Assembly: GCA_045612065.1 (NCBI GenBank)
Contig: JAZKYH010000014.1
Span: 1 to 64,000, forward strand
Reading direction: 5' to 3'
Source: UBA1189 sp045612065
GTDB lineage: Bacteria; Bacteroidota; Bacteroidia; Bacteroidales; Bacteroidaceae
DNA: 64,000 bases
Positions 16,948 through 28,000 of the stretch are shown here, one piece after another; positions within the stretch are counted from its first letter, which is position 1, and each line of letters starts with the position of its first letter. The notes under the pieces were generated by a model, which was given only the letters and a program-made list of their open reading frames with translations, was not told the origin of the DNA and did no database searches. The position numbers were made by a program, and so were the translations under genes.

Positions 16948-18276
16948 ATGAACGAGAACGTTAAATATCTGTATATAGAGACCTATGGCTGTCAGATGAA
17001 TGTTGCCGACAGTGAGGTCATCGCTTCGGTGATGAAGATGGCAGGCTACGACCCTTGCGAAGAGCTCGACCAGGCCGATGCCATATTGCTCAACACCTGC
17101 TCCATCCGCGACAATGCCGAGCAGAAGATTTTTCACCGCCTCGATGCACTGAACGCCCTGCGCAAGAAGGGACGTAAACTGATTGTTGGCGTGGTAGGTT
17201 GTATGGCCGAGCGTGTGAAGGAGAACCTCATCGAGAACTACGGCGTAGACCTCGTGGCGGGTCCCGATGCCTATCTCTCATTGCCCGACCTCATCGCACA
17301 GGTCGAGGCGGGCGAGAAAGCAATGAACGTAGAACTTTCGACTACCGAAACCTACCGTGATGTCATCCCCTCACGCATCTGCGGCAACCATATCTCGGGT
17401 TTCGTGTCCATCATGCGTGGATGCAACAACTTCTGCCACTACTGCATCGTGCCCTACACCCGTGGCCGTGAGCGTAGCCGCGACGTGGAGAGCATCTTGG
17501 CCGAGGTGAACGACTTGGCACAGAAGGGTTATAAGGAGGTGACACTCCTGGGACAGAACGTCAACTCTTACCGCTTCGAGCGTGAGGGTGAGGTAATCAC
17601 ATTCCCCATGTTGTTGCGCATGGTAGCTGCTGCTGCCCCTCAGATGCGCGTGCGCTTCACCACTTCGCATCCCAAGGACATGAGCGACGAGACCCTGCAG
17701 GCCATTGCCGAGGTGCCCAACATCTGCAAGCATATCCACCTGCCCGTGCAGAGCGGTAGTTCACGTGTGCTCAAACTGATGAACCGCAAGTATACCCGTG
17801 AGTGGTATCTTGAGCGTGTTGAGGCCATACGCCGTATCATTCCCGACTGCGGACTCAGCACCGACATCTTCTCGGGCTTCCACTCCGAGACTGAGGAGGA
17901 CCACCAGGAATCGCTCTCACTCATGCGCTTGTGCGAGTATGACTCGGCCTTTATGTTCAAGTATAGTGAGCGTCCCGGCACCTACGCTAGCCGTCACTTG
18001 CCCGATGATATTGCCGAGGAGGTGAAGATACGCCGATTGAATGAGATTATCGCTGTGCAGAACGAACTCTCTGCTGAGAGCAATCGCCGTTGTATCGGTA
18101 AAACCTATGAGGTATTGGCCGAGGGCTACTCAAAGCGTTCACGCGAGCAACTCTGCGGTCGCACCGAGCAGAACAAGACCGTAGTGTTCGACAAGCAGAA
18201 CTACCGCATAGGCGACTTCGTAATGGTAGAGATTACCGATGCCAGTTCGGCAACATTGATAGGCAAGCCCGTGTAA
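16948..18276 (+). CDS. miaB: tRNA-2-methylthio-N6-dimethylallyladenosine synthase MiaB
   Basis: 442 residues. MiaB is a radical-SAM methylthiotransferase that adds a methylthio group to i6A37 of tRNAs. The N-terminal UPF0004 domain carries the three cluster cysteines (YGCQMNVADSEV, LLNTCSIRDNAE, VVGCMAERV). The radical SAM motif is RGCNNFCHYCIVPYTRGRERSR near residue 157, and the C-terminal TRAM domain closes the protein. Length and order are normal. A TATCTTCG box at 16915-16922 could be its -7 element. A bidirectional terminator at 18296-18338 separates it from the convergent M16 gene. Confidence 0.96.
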   Translation: MNENVKYLYIETYGCQMNVADSEVIASVMKMAGYDPCEELDQADAILLNTCSIRDNAEQKIFHRLDALNALRKKGRKLIVGVVGCMAERVKENLIENYGVDLVAGPDAYLSLPDLIAQVEAGEKAMNVELSTTETYRDVIPSRICGNHISGFVSIMRGCNNFCHYCIVPYTRGRERSRDVESILAEVNDLAQKGYKEVTLLGQNVNSYRFEREGEVITFPMLLRMVAAAAPQMRVRFTTSHPKDMSDETLQAIAEVPNICKHIHLPVQSGSSRVLKLMNRKYTREWYLERVEAIRRIIPDCGLSTDIFSGFHSETEEDHQESLSLMRLCEYDSAFMFKYSERPGTYASRHLPDDIAEEVKIRRLNEIIAVQNELSAESNRRCIGKTYEVLAEGYSKRSREQLCGRTEQNKTVVFDKQNYRIGDFVMVEITDASSATLIGKPV

Positions 18277-18295
18277 CGACATAGGCTCGAATGCT

Positions 18296-18338
18296 AAAAA
18301 AGGGAGGCTCCGCCAGCATTGGTGAAGCCTCCCTTTTT
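18296..18338. terminator. Bidirectional terminator between miaB and the M16 gene
   Basis: AAAAAGGGAGGCT (18297-18309) pairs with AGCCTCCCTTTTT (18326-18338). The A-run and T-run let it serve both convergent transcripts. Confidence 0.88.
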
Positions 18339-18339
18339 C

Positions 18340-21159
18340 CTATTTCGCACCATTCAAAATGATTTCTGCTGTATGCGGTGAACGTATCAGGCAACGTGCT
18401 ATGCGCTGTACATCTTTGGGAGTGAGGTTCTGTAGCACCTCGCCATTGGTGAGCATATCATCCGAGTGGTAACGTGCCTGTTCGGTGAGCGTCTCCATCC
18501 AGTAGGCATTGGTACCAAGATAGTCGGCATGACGCTTCTTCAAGTACTCGCGGGCACTGTTGAACACCTCTGTTGAGGGACCCTCCTCTGCCACTTGGGC
18601 AAGCACCGCGATGGCTTGTTGCAAGAGTGCGCTGGCCTGCTCGGGATTGGTGTTGAAGTTGAACATCAAGGTCAGTTCATCGGCAGGTTGGCGCGAGATA
18701 CGCGAAGTTACCGACACGTTATAGGTACCGCCCTCCTGCTCGCGCAAGGTCTCGGTGCAGAGCGTGTTCATCACCTCACTGAGTACAGAGCAGGCAAGAC
18801 TGTTCTTTTGGCTATAACGCTTCTTGGCCAAGATATTGTAGATTACCGTGGTAGACTCTCCACCCTCGGGGATATACACATGAGTCACATGCTTCCCGTG
18901 CTTCAATGGAGGCATGGCGGCAAGATCGGGCTGCTCTTTCTGCTTAGGATTGCTGGGCAGTGAGGCTATGTATTGGCAGATGAGAGGATTGAGCGCCTCT
19001 TCATCAACACGTCCGACGAAGATGAAGGTGAAGTCCGCAGCATTGGCAAAGCGTTCCATGAAGAGGTTACACGTACGGTCATAGTCCACGCTATCGGCAA
19101 GGCCCATTGTGGCTCTGCGGTTGCGGGGATGTGCCTCATACATCGTCTCCCTCAACGTGTCGCTAAAGAGTGTCATGGGGTTCTCTATGCGTTGGCTTAC
19201 GGTTTGTCGCATACGTTGCTGCCAACGTTGGAAAGCCACAGTATCCTGACGCATGGTGGTGAAGCGCAGATGTAGCAACTGCAACAATTGTTCCGCATCG
19301 CTGGGGCGGCAGGTGCCTGTGAACGTCTCTGTGAGTGTACCCACATTGACCTTGTACGTAGCGCTACCTCCCTGCATGGCGCGTCCTACCTCTTTGGGGG
19401 TGAGGTGGGCAAGTCCTCCTAATGCGGGTAGCGCATTGATGGCATTGATGTTGTTATAGTCCGCATCGGGCATCAAGGATGTACCGCCATCACTGATGGC
19501 TGTCAACCTGATCTCTTCGCGTGCATTGCCGGTAGGCTTCAGTATCACCTTGGCCCCATTGCTGAGGAGCAATTCGTGCGTGCCGTATACCTTGTTTCTC
19601 TTTTCCTTGACAATACTTCCCGTTTGGGGCTTCTCGGGCATCAATTCAACAGCATATTCAGGCTCGGGTTCGGGAATCTTGTATGGAGTTGTCTTTTGGT
19701 TCCACGCCTCCCCGTAGGCCTGCAGCACCTCCTCTTCGGTGGGCCATGTGTAGCCCTCGCGTTCTCTTCCTTGCAACAAGATAGCCATACCACAAGGGGT
19801 ATAGAGGAAATCGTTGAATCTGTCGTTGATATCCTTCAAGGTGACATTTTCAACAATGTGACGGTAGGCTTTGGCCTCTTCGGCTTGTGAGAGCAAGGGC
19901 TGTTGGTGCAAGAAGTGCCCCATGCAGCGTTGCACGAGTGCCTGATTAGGCATGGCCATGCCTGTTCCTGCCTCCAATGAAGGTATCCACGCTTGTAATT
20001 GTTCCTGCATGCGAGTGAACTCCTCGGCAGTGAAGCCATGCTCCATTACCCGCTTCAACTCATACACCAGTGCATTCATCGCTTGCCTCCAGTTGTCTCT
20101 GCCAAAGGTGGCTGTTGCTGAGAAGGCTTTCTTTGTCATGGCCAATGAGTAGTCCCCATCAAAAAAAGTTGTCTTTATCTCTCTTGGGGTATCCTCCTGT
20201 GCGTTTTGCTCATGAATGCGCGTTGAGAGCATTGATATAATCAGTGATTTGATATATTCTTCTTTGAATCCTTGTAAGGAGAGTCGTACATCATTGGGCA
20301 GTGGATTATACTTGTAGCTGATGCGCAGTGTGCCTGAACTCAGCTCAGGGTCAGTCCCGATGGCTACGATAGGTGCAGTATTGTCTGCTACAGTGTAGTA
20401 AATACGCTCAGCTGCATCTTTACGTAGAGGAATGTCCTTCCAAAGTGCTGCAATCTGTTGCTCTATATGGTCAGCATCCACATCACCGGCTACGATGATG
20501 GCCTGCAAGTCGGGGCGATACCATTTGTGATAATAGTCGCGCAATGCTTGATGAGGGAAGCTGTCTACCACCTCCATCAGTCCGATGGGCATACGGTATG
20601 CATAACGGTTGCTGTCAGGGAAGAGCTTGGGCAGAGTCTGTTCATAGATGCGGTCACGTACGTTGCGCTTGGTGCGCCACTCCTCGTGTATCACCTTGCG
20701 CTCGGCATCTATTTCCTGTGCATCGAGAGTGATATATCCACTCCAATCGTGCAGTATCAGTAGGCACGAGTCTACCAATCCAATCTGTTGTGTAGGCACG
20801 TTAGAGATGCTATATACCGTCTGGTCAAAGGCTGTATAGGCATTGATGTCTACACCAAACCTCACACCGTAGGACTCCAAATAGGAAATCAGTGATTTGC
20901 CAGGGAAGTTCTTGGTACCATTGAATGCCATGTGCTCAAGGAAGTGGGCCAATCCTCTTTGGTGCTCCTCTTCAAGAATAGAGCCCACACGCTGCACGAT
21001 ATAGAACTCAGCCTCTCCCGCAGCTTTTTCATTCGGACAGATGTAGTAGGTGAGTCCATTGTCGAGTTTGCCGTAGCGAACAGCAGGGTCCATAGTAAGT
21101 TGTTGGGCACTCATAGCCAGAGTACCCAACAACATAAAAATAGCGGAAAATAAGCGCAT
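18340..21159 (-). CDS. M16 family zinc metallopeptidase (pitrilysin-like), secreted
   Basis: 939 residues with a signal peptide (MRLFSAIFMLLGTLAMSAQQ). The inverted zinc motif HFLEH is at residues 72-76, followed by AFNGTKNFPGKSL. This is the two-lobe single-chain M16 layout: the second half repeats the fold without the zinc motif. Such enzymes degrade peptides in the periplasm. It is the last gene of the SusC-SusD operon, 9 nt after the PKD-like gene, which supports a role in breaking down imported peptides. Confidence 0.9.
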   Translation of the reverse strand: MRLFSAIFMLLGTLAMSAQQLTMDPAVRYGKLDNGLTYYICPNEKAAGEAEFYIVQRVGSILEEEHQRGLAHFLEHMAFNGTKNFPGKSLISYLESYGVRFGVDINAYTAFDQTVYSISNVPTQQIGLVDSCLLILHDWSGYITLDAQEIDAERKVIHEEWRTKRNVRDRIYEQTLPKLFPDSNRYAYRMPIGLMEVVDSFPHQALRDYYHKWYRPDLQAIIVAGDVDADHIEQQIAALWKDIPLRKDAAERIYYTVADNTAPIVAIGTDPELSSGTLRISYKYNPLPNDVRLSLQGFKEEYIKSLIISMLSTRIHEQNAQEDTPREIKTTFFDGDYSLAMTKKAFSATATFGRDNWRQAMNALVYELKRVMEHGFTAEEFTRMQEQLQAWIPSLEAGTGMAMPNQALVQRCMGHFLHQQPLLSQAEEAKAYRHIVENVTLKDINDRFNDFLYTPCGMAILLQGREREGYTWPTEEEVLQAYGEAWNQKTTPYKIPEPEPEYAVELMPEKPQTGSIVKEKRNKVYGTHELLLSNGAKVILKPTGNAREEIRLTAISDGGTSLMPDADYNNINAINALPALGGLAHLTPKEVGRAMQGGSATYKVNVGTLTETFTGTCRPSDAEQLLQLLHLRFTTMRQDTVAFQRWQQRMRQTVSQRIENPMTLFSDTLRETMYEAHPRNRRATMGLADSVDYDRTCNLFMERFANAADFTFIFVGRVDEEALNPLICQYIASLPSNPKQKEQPDLAAMPPLKHGKHVTHVYIPEGGESTTVIYNILAKKRYSQKNSLACSVLSEVMNTLCTETLREQEGGTYNVSVTSRISRQPADELTLMFNFNTNPEQASALLQQAIAVLAQVAEEGPSTEVFNSAREYLKKRHADYLGTNAYWMETLTEQARYHSDDMLTNGEVLQNLTPKDVQRIARCLIRSPHTAEIILNGAK

Positions 21160-21168
21160 GTTTATAGA

Positions 21169-22692
21169 TTACTTTTTCTTATAAAGAATTTTTACGGGTT
21201 GGTAGCATACGTTATTGTATTCCTCGAGTACCTTACCAGAGTTGGTGTCAATGACCCATACACTACCATTCATCCCTTCTTGATCAGGCTCATAGAAGGC
21301 AACGTATGTTTGTTTATGATCCTCACTGATGTCGAAAGAGGTAATGACAGCATTGTCGCTTTTTCCTACCTTGAGCAATTCAGTGGCTTTCTCTAAGTAT
21401 TCACTGTTGAGATAATACCATTTCATTACTTTGTTCCCATCAGCGAACAACATTGTTTCATAAGTTGCATTGGCAATACAAGGAGTACTTTCATCGATAA
21501 CTGAATAGTTCTTTGCAGCGGCCTTTGTAAAACCTCCATTGTCATAAACGTTATATTTCCCGTAGCTTCCAGTTACAGCCTCCCAGAAGAATGAGCCCAT
21601 TATGACTTTCTGTGTTGCTAATGCTCCTTTAACGATTGCAATAAGTTGGAGTCGTGAGTTCTTCTCTTGCTCTGGGGTGCGACGTATGGGTGTTAGCGTA
21701 CAAAATCCCTTTAGCTTACTAAAGTTCTTTACGTAATAATCGTCAGTCAGCAATGAATCTCGCTGGAGTAGATATTTGCTGCCGCAATAGTAGGGGCCAT
21801 AACCATTGTATAAGCAAACGAGATCATTTACTTCCTTATCCCATACAACAATATCATTATATCTGTCACCTCCTATGGCAAAACCAACTTGGGCATAGGT
21901 AGATGTCAGCTTATGTGAAGGCTGCAATACGGCATTGTATGTAGGCAAAGAGTACATCTTACCATCGGCTGAGAGCACGGGATATGCACTGCCTTCGTAG
22001 CTTCCTTGGGGTGTAAGTAGTTTGGTGGGTCTGAAATCTTTATACTCCTTAGATTCTACAATATTTTCCATTACAAAGGTCTTCTCATTTAAGAAATAGA
22101 TAGCAGATCCATCCTCAGGGTCGTCATCTTTACCTTGGCAAGCCACAATCAGTGTACCTGTAGTTTGGATAATATCTGATGGGTTTGAAGCAAAGAATTG
22201 TTCAGGGTTGTTCTTTTCCAGACTGTTCTCGTTATAGAATTTCTTCTCATCTCCCTCTTTCATCGGCTCCTGCATAAAAGCTATATGCGGACGGTTATCA
22301 GCATCCTTACTGAGCACCATGATACCATACTCATAGGGTGAATTTACGCTCAATGTGAAGGTATAGAATGCTTTTCCATCGTCATTAGAAACAATCAATC
22401 TTCCGTTATATGTTCCGAGAATATCTCCTTTGTAGCGAAAGTCTTTCTCCTTTGATACGATTACCTGATCAAGCTCCCAAGCATAGGAGAGAGGCAACTC
22501 CTTATTCTGTTGAGTCACTATGGGAGTGATTATCAATGAATCGTTCTTGTTGATATTATATACCTTCTGAAGATTGCTCTCATCAATCGTAATTTCTGCA
22601 ATAGGGTTGGTCGCGTAAGTGCTCTCATCTTCAAAGCACGATGTAAGAGTGAGAGCGGCTAATGTAAAGAGTATATATTTAGAAATTTTCAT
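21169..22692 (-). CDS. PKD-like family surface lipoprotein
   Basis: 507 residues with a lipoprotein signal (MKISKYILFTLAALTLTSCF). Residues about 25-115 look like one PKD-like beta-sandwich (ESTYATNPIAEITI, LSYAWELDQVIVS, FYTFTLSVNSPYEYGI). The remainder resembles a repeat-containing beta-propeller (LIVACQGKDDDPEDGSAIYF, YPVLSADGKMYSLPTYNAVL). This is the family usually encoded next to DUF4843 lipoproteins in SusCD loci, probably a surface substrate-binding protein in the same complex. Confidence 0.8.
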   Translation of the reverse strand: MKISKYILFTLAALTLTSCFEDESTYATNPIAEITIDESNLQKVYNINKNDSLIITPIVTQQNKELPLSYAWELDQVIVSKEKDFRYKGDILGTYNGRLIVSNDDGKAFYTFTLSVNSPYEYGIMVLSKDADNRPHIAFMQEPMKEGDEKKFYNENSLEKNNPEQFFASNPSDIIQTTGTLIVACQGKDDDPEDGSAIYFLNEKTFVMENIVESKEYKDFRPTKLLTPQGSYEGSAYPVLSADGKMYSLPTYNAVLQPSHKLTSTYAQVGFAIGGDRYNDIVVWDKEVNDLVCLYNGYGPYYCGSKYLLQRDSLLTDDYYVKNFSKLKGFCTLTPIRRTPEQEKNSRLQLIAIVKGALATQKVIMGSFFWEAVTGSYGKYNVYDNGGFTKAAAKNYSVIDESTPCIANATYETMLFADGNKVMKWYYLNSEYLEKATELLKVGKSDNAVITSFDISEDHKQTYVAFYEPDQEGMNGSVWVIDTNSGKVLEEYNNVCYQPVKILYKKK

Positions 22693-22717
22693 AATAGATA
22701 GCGTGTTATCAGATTAA

Positions 22718-23548
22718 TTATTCGGCATAAGGGTTAGGGAAATTAAACGGATAATCGGGATACATTTTTAATATCTCCTCCTTATTAGCTTCATTGCTGA
22801 AATATTCATACAAGGGAGCAAGCACATACTTACGCATGATGTGTGTGTAGGGGTTGAAAGATGCGTAGGGTACTCTCTCCAGATTCTCTCCACCATAGTA
22901 TACTACCATCTTCTGGTAGGTCTCGTACATATTCTCAACATACTGTATTGTATGGAACTGCTCCACCAACTTGATGAAGGTGTAGGGATGCCAGCTTCCG
23001 AGGTCCGGATGAGGATTTCCTTCACGCCAAATCTTTTCACCCTTGTAGTCGACCCATTCAGGAGTATCAATTGCATTGTCGAATTGCAACAAACGTGCTT
23101 GGCTCAGCGTGTCAAGCGTGGGAATGAAATTGTCATTCTCTTCTAATTCGATGTAAAGTCGGTAAGTTGTATACCCCTCATAATAACTACCTTTGAGGCT
23201 GTCTCTTAGGATAGTAATAGGAATATAACCTGTAATTGAGTCCGGAGCAATGATTGCCTTGCCTAAGATGTAGTGGATGCCCTCCGTTGCATTGGTGGAG
23301 TCTTCATTAACGCTGTATGCCACCTCGCGTTCTATATCGCTAGTTCTGCCTAATATTTGTATAGGCATCTTGAACAAGTGGGATTTGATAGAGTCGGCAG
23401 TTACGCTGAACGAATATTTCAGTTTGTCTTGTGTGAAGTACACCCCGTTGTGCGAGGCGTCGAATTTGAGATATTCGGTTTCGCTACATGCGGTAAGACT
23501 GATTACTCCCACAATAGACAGTGCTATATGCTTGAATAGATTTTTCAT
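22718..23548 (-). CDS. DUF4843 lipoprotein
   Basis: 276 residues from ATG at 23548 (MKNLFKHIALSIVGVISLTACSE, lipobox Cys about 21). An in-frame ATG at 23575 would overlap the SusD stop by 4 nt and lacks signal features. The sequence (YLKFDASHNGVYFTQD, YSVNEDSTNATEGIHYI, ARLLQFDNAIDTPEW, LGSWHPYTFIKLVEQF) fits DUF4843, a partner of SusC/SusD in many Bacteroidetes loci. Likely a surface-exposed accessory of the transporter. Confidence 0.85.
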   Translation of the reverse strand: MKNLFKHIALSIVGVISLTACSETEYLKFDASHNGVYFTQDKLKYSFSVTADSIKSHLFKMPIQILGRTSDIEREVAYSVNEDSTNATEGIHYILGKAIIAPDSITGYIPITILRDSLKGSYYEGYTTYRLYIELEENDNFIPTLDTLSQARLLQFDNAIDTPEWVDYKGEKIWREGNPHPDLGSWHPYTFIKLVEQFHTIQYVENMYETYQKMVVYYGGENLERVPYASFNPYTHIMRKYVLAPLYEYFSNEANKEEILKMYPDYPFNFPNPYAE

Positions 23549-23571
23549 AAATCTGTTGGTTTTATGCGATA

Positions 23572-25014
23572 TCAAAAACGATTTTCTTTCTCAATATCGG
23601 GAATGGGTACTACATAGATATTCTTCTCGTTAGCCTTATAGGTCGTAACATTGTCATGAGAAACAATATCCTGATTCAAACGCTTCATGTTAAAGAAGAG
23701 CTGTCCTTCACCAAAGTACTCTTTATAACGTTCTTCGTTAATGTGTTGTAATGTTAAAGGACGATCGACGAGATTTCCTGTGTTTTCATCTACGACCTCA
23801 GTGGTAAGAGGCTCAAGTCCACGGTGAGTACGCACCTCATTATAATAGGCCAAAGCTGCAGCTGCATCCTTTTCTAACAATGCCTCAGCCATGATATAAT
23901 ACATTTCTGGAATTCTTATCATATTAATGCCGAGAATGAGATCTGTAGGACGCGAAGCCGCATTGTTGTCCAACTCGTAGATGTCGGTTAACTTGCTCAG
24001 ACGATACACTTGGTCGTGATTCGTTATGAAGTACGAGCTCAGTCTATAGTCATTGCCAACATGGTCTCTGTTATAAATCTCGTCAAAACCTTGTCTCAAA
24101 TTAAGTGAGTAGCGTGTCGTTGTCTTATACAGCTTTTCGTATACTTGTGTGAAGAAACCTGCATAATATACACCAAATATGCACTCCTTCTTTGAAAGAA
24201 CACCAGCAAGGTCATTTCTCACCTCGGTCATCTCTTTTAGGTAATACTTTTGGGCATCAATAACCTCTTTGGCATATTTGGCTGCATTCTCCATGTCGCC
24301 CATGGTAAGGTATACTCTTGCCAATGTCGCTTTTACGGCATACTTGTTGAAGTGTATCTGTCGGTCGAGCATATAACTGCTTTCACCCTCATATTTCTCT
24401 TCGTTATCGAGTAATCTTTCAGCCTCAAGCAAGTCGGCGAGGATGTGTTCATAATTCTTCTGAAGGCTTTCAAACTCTGGTGTCTTCAGAGAGAACTCTG
24501 TAGCGTAAGGAATACCATCGGCCGTGGGATTCACTGTGTACTGCGCTGCAAATAGACGCACTAAATCGAAGTGCATGAAGGCACGCAAGCCAAGAGCTTC
24601 ACCTTTATAAATCGTATAGGGGAACTCCTCGGCATCTACAATAAGCGGTGAGTTGAGCACACTGTTTGCATTGGAAATGTTCTTGTACATTGCAGTCCAG
24701 ATGCTTTCAAATACAGACTTCACGTTCGTGTTGTCATATTCGAAGTTGCCCAGTGCAGTCAATGTTGTATGTCCGTCACAATGCATATTATGAGCCATAA
24801 TTTCTAACGTGTGGAAGTGCAGCTCCTGTCCATATAAAGTGGTGGAGCGTAATTGGGCATATACGCCATACATTGCCTCCTCGAGTCCCTCGGTAGTCAA
24901 GAGCAATTCGTCGCGCTTGGCCTGTCCTTCAGGGGTGATGTTAAGAAAATCTTCGCACGATGTCATTGCAAACAATGCAACGATTAAGTGTGTGATATAT
25001 AGTACTTTCTTCAT
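23572..25014 (-). CDS. SusD/RagB-family outer-membrane lipoprotein
   Basis: 480 residues with a lipoprotein signal (MKKVLYITHLIVALFAMTSCED). The N-terminal SusD-like part (DFLNITPEGQAKRDELLLTTEGLEEAMYG is the usual opening) and the C-terminal RagB/SusD part (RIPEMYYIMAEALLEKDAAAALAYYNEVRTHRGL, INEERYKEYFGEGQLFFNMKRL) are both intact. SusD caps the SusC barrel and binds the ligand at the surface. It lies 12 nt after susC. Confidence 0.93.
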   Translation of the reverse strand: MKKVLYITHLIVALFAMTSCEDFLNITPEGQAKRDELLLTTEGLEEAMYGVYAQLRSTTLYGQELHFHTLEIMAHNMHCDGHTTLTALGNFEYDNTNVKSVFESIWTAMYKNISNANSVLNSPLIVDAEEFPYTIYKGEALGLRAFMHFDLVRLFAAQYTVNPTADGIPYATEFSLKTPEFESLQKNYEHILADLLEAERLLDNEEKYEGESSYMLDRQIHFNKYAVKATLARVYLTMGDMENAAKYAKEVIDAQKYYLKEMTEVRNDLAGVLSKKECIFGVYYAGFFTQVYEKLYKTTTRYSLNLRQGFDEIYNRDHVGNDYRLSSYFITNHDQVYRLSKLTDIYELDNNAASRPTDLILGINMIRIPEMYYIMAEALLEKDAAAALAYYNEVRTHRGLEPLTTEVVDENTGNLVDRPLTLQHINEERYKEYFGEGQLFFNMKRLNQDIVSHDNVTTYKANEKNIYVVPIPDIEKENRF

Positions 25015-25026
25015 AGTTCTTAATTC

Positions 25027-28000
25027 TTAGAGTGTCACATTTAAGAAAAGTTCAAAGCCTTGGCTATAGAGATAGCTGGTACCTCTCTCTATCTTTACGC
25101 TTGAGAGGCGTAAGATATCTGTAAAGTTGATACCAGTACGCATGTTCCTTACATGCAAAGACTTACATACTTTGTCGTCGAACTCATAACTGAGGTTGAG
25201 CGAACCAAGAGTCAATGTGTACTCTTTCTCTGCAAAACGGGTGGTTTGCTCAGGACGGCTACTATCGGCAATGTTCTTGTATAATGCCACGTCGCCTGGT
25301 TGTTTCCAACGGTCATCAAACACACGCTTGTCAGCATTGTACTGAGGGTCGGAGCCCTCTACCTTGCTCACACGGGTGGTGTTGTAGACCCACGCGCCCA
25401 AGCGGTAACTAAACAATGCATACACACTGAATCCTTTCCAGAAGACATTGGTACTAAAGGTGCCATTGAATGCAGGCTCTGTATCACCGATGAGTACACG
25501 ATCCGCAGGATCATACTCGAAAGTGAACGTACCATCTCGTTTGATATAGACTTCCTTACCCGTAGCAGGATCGATACCAGCTGAGCGCACCAACTTGAGA
25601 GCCGTTACACTCTCACCCTCTGCATACTGAGGTAGTGGAGTAAGACTTGACGAGGCATTAGCCTGGTTCTCCTTGTTGATTTCTTCCAAGGCCTTGTTAA
25701 TCTTGGTAATCTTGTTGCGGTTCATATAGCCCATGGTTGCCAAGCGCCAATAGAAATCGTTGTTACGGATGACATAACCATCGAGCTGGAACTCTATACC
25801 CTTGTTTTGCAACTCGCCCAAGTTTGATTTTGCTGTAGTAACACCTGTTGAGGGAGCAAAAGCCTTATCGAGCAATAGGTCGGTGGTGTTACGAATGTAG
25901 GCATCGGCGGTAAAGTTTAGTCGACGGTCAAACATACTCAAGTCAAATCCTACATTGTAATTCATTGTACGCTCCCACGTAAGGTCGACGTTGCCGATGG
26001 TGATGGGTACAGCGCCGATACCGTTTTTATATTCATAGTTATTGTTGTACTGATACATGGTCATCGCTTGGAAGGGGCTGAAGCTTACCTTACCTGTGTA
26101 ACCGGTACTTCCACGTAATTTGAAGATATCGAAATGTCTCTTCGCTTGCTTCATGAAGGGTTCATTGAGGATATTCCATCCGAGACCGCTTGACCAGAAG
26201 TGTCCATAGCGGTTGTTCTCACCGAACTGTGAGGAACCTGTAGTACGCCATGTACCATCGGCAAAGTAGCGATTGCGCCATGAAACGTTACCCGTAACAA
26301 AAGCACCTACATCAGCTGTCTCTGATTGTGAACCATAGGGTTTGTCGCTGGCAGGGTAGCTTACGGCATTGCCAATGTATGACAGGTGGTCATTAAAGAA
26401 GCCGATAGCCTGTATGGTCTCGCTGCTGCTCTTTCCGTAATTGATTTCCCAACCGGTGGAAACACTGATGAGCGATTCGTCTTGGAAGAACTTATTGAAG
26501 GTTCCGACCAAGTTTCCGTTGTAGCTCATGCCTTGTGACATCCCCTTGGTATATTGTCCTTTCTTAGAGAGGTCTGTCTCATTTTTGTAGATTAAAGACT
26601 TGGGTGAGGTGAATACGTCGCTTGAACCCATGTCGCTCGATACGTTAAAGTGGCCCGTAACAAGGAACATCTTGTTGATGTCCCAGCGTAGATCTGTGCT
26701 GTTGCTCAACGTACGTGTCCCGCTCTTTGAGAAGCTTCCCAATGTGGCCTCGTAAAGCGGATTGTCGAGGTCCCACGTCAAGTCGGTGTTGATTGTGCCG
26801 TCTTCGTTGTAGATCCTGTCGTAAGGGTTCATTTCTACATACTGTGAGAAAGAACCGTAAGGAGTGTCTTTTGTGCTGACCTCTTGGTAGGTTGTACGAT
26901 TCGACAACGTAAGGGTTCCAACATAGTAGTCGAGTTTGAAGCCTAAATTGTAGCGCTTACGGTAGTCATCCTTCATAACACCGCGGGTATCGCCAAAACG
27001 TCCGGTGAGCTCGTAGCGCAAGTTTGATGCACCACCGTACACGCGCAGCGAGTGATCGTTAGAGAAAGCAGTACGTGCGGGCTGTGATAGCCAGTCGCTG
27101 TTCAGTCCAGCAGCAATCTGTTTATATCGGTTGTTATAGATTTCATCGTACTCGTACTGCAAAGGGAGTCCAGTTGTGGAACTGATCTGGCCATAGGCGT
27201 TATAGAGGCCAGCCAAGCGTTCATACTCGAGCTTTTCGCTGGCATTGAGCACATTATAATCACTCAATACGGGGAACTGTAGATTTCCGGTGAAGCTATA
27301 TTGTACACGTACGGTACTCTCTTGGATGGGTTTACGCGTGATAACGATAACGCCATTGGCTGCCTTTGATCCATAAAGAGCAGTAGCTGAAGCATCCTTC
27401 AATACGGTGATTTTCTCCACCTCGTTGATGTCGAGGTCGTATAGATCTTGCATGCTAATTTCAGAACCATCGAGGATAATGGTAGGCTGATTAACCTGCT
27501 GACCGCTGTTTGAGAACGAGCTCATACCACGCAATACCAATTCGGGTGTGTGGTTGGGGTTTGAACCTTCTGCAGTGTTCTGCACCATAGCCATACCGGG
27601 GGTAAGAGCTGAAATGGCACCGATGAGGTTGGTTCCTGAAACTTGGCGCAACTCGATGCCCGACATCTCAGTCACCGAACCAGTAAATGTTTCTTTGTTT
27701 TTAGTTACAAAGCCGGTTACAACAACATCGCTCAAGGCATTGGCCTCTTCTGCGAGTTCAATATGCATGCCTTCTAACTTTCCCGACTTGGAATCAATTT
27801 TGAAGTCTTTGTAACCCATAAAGGATACTACGACCTCAAAATTTGTCTGCGGGCTCATTGTGATGTGGAATGCTCCATCAATATCAGTGGAGGTGCCTAC
27901 AACGATTTTACCATCTTTCCAAATCGCAACATTTACTCCGATTAGTGGTTCCTTGGTTTTCTTGTCTATAACGACACCTGATACTTGGGTGCTACCATCC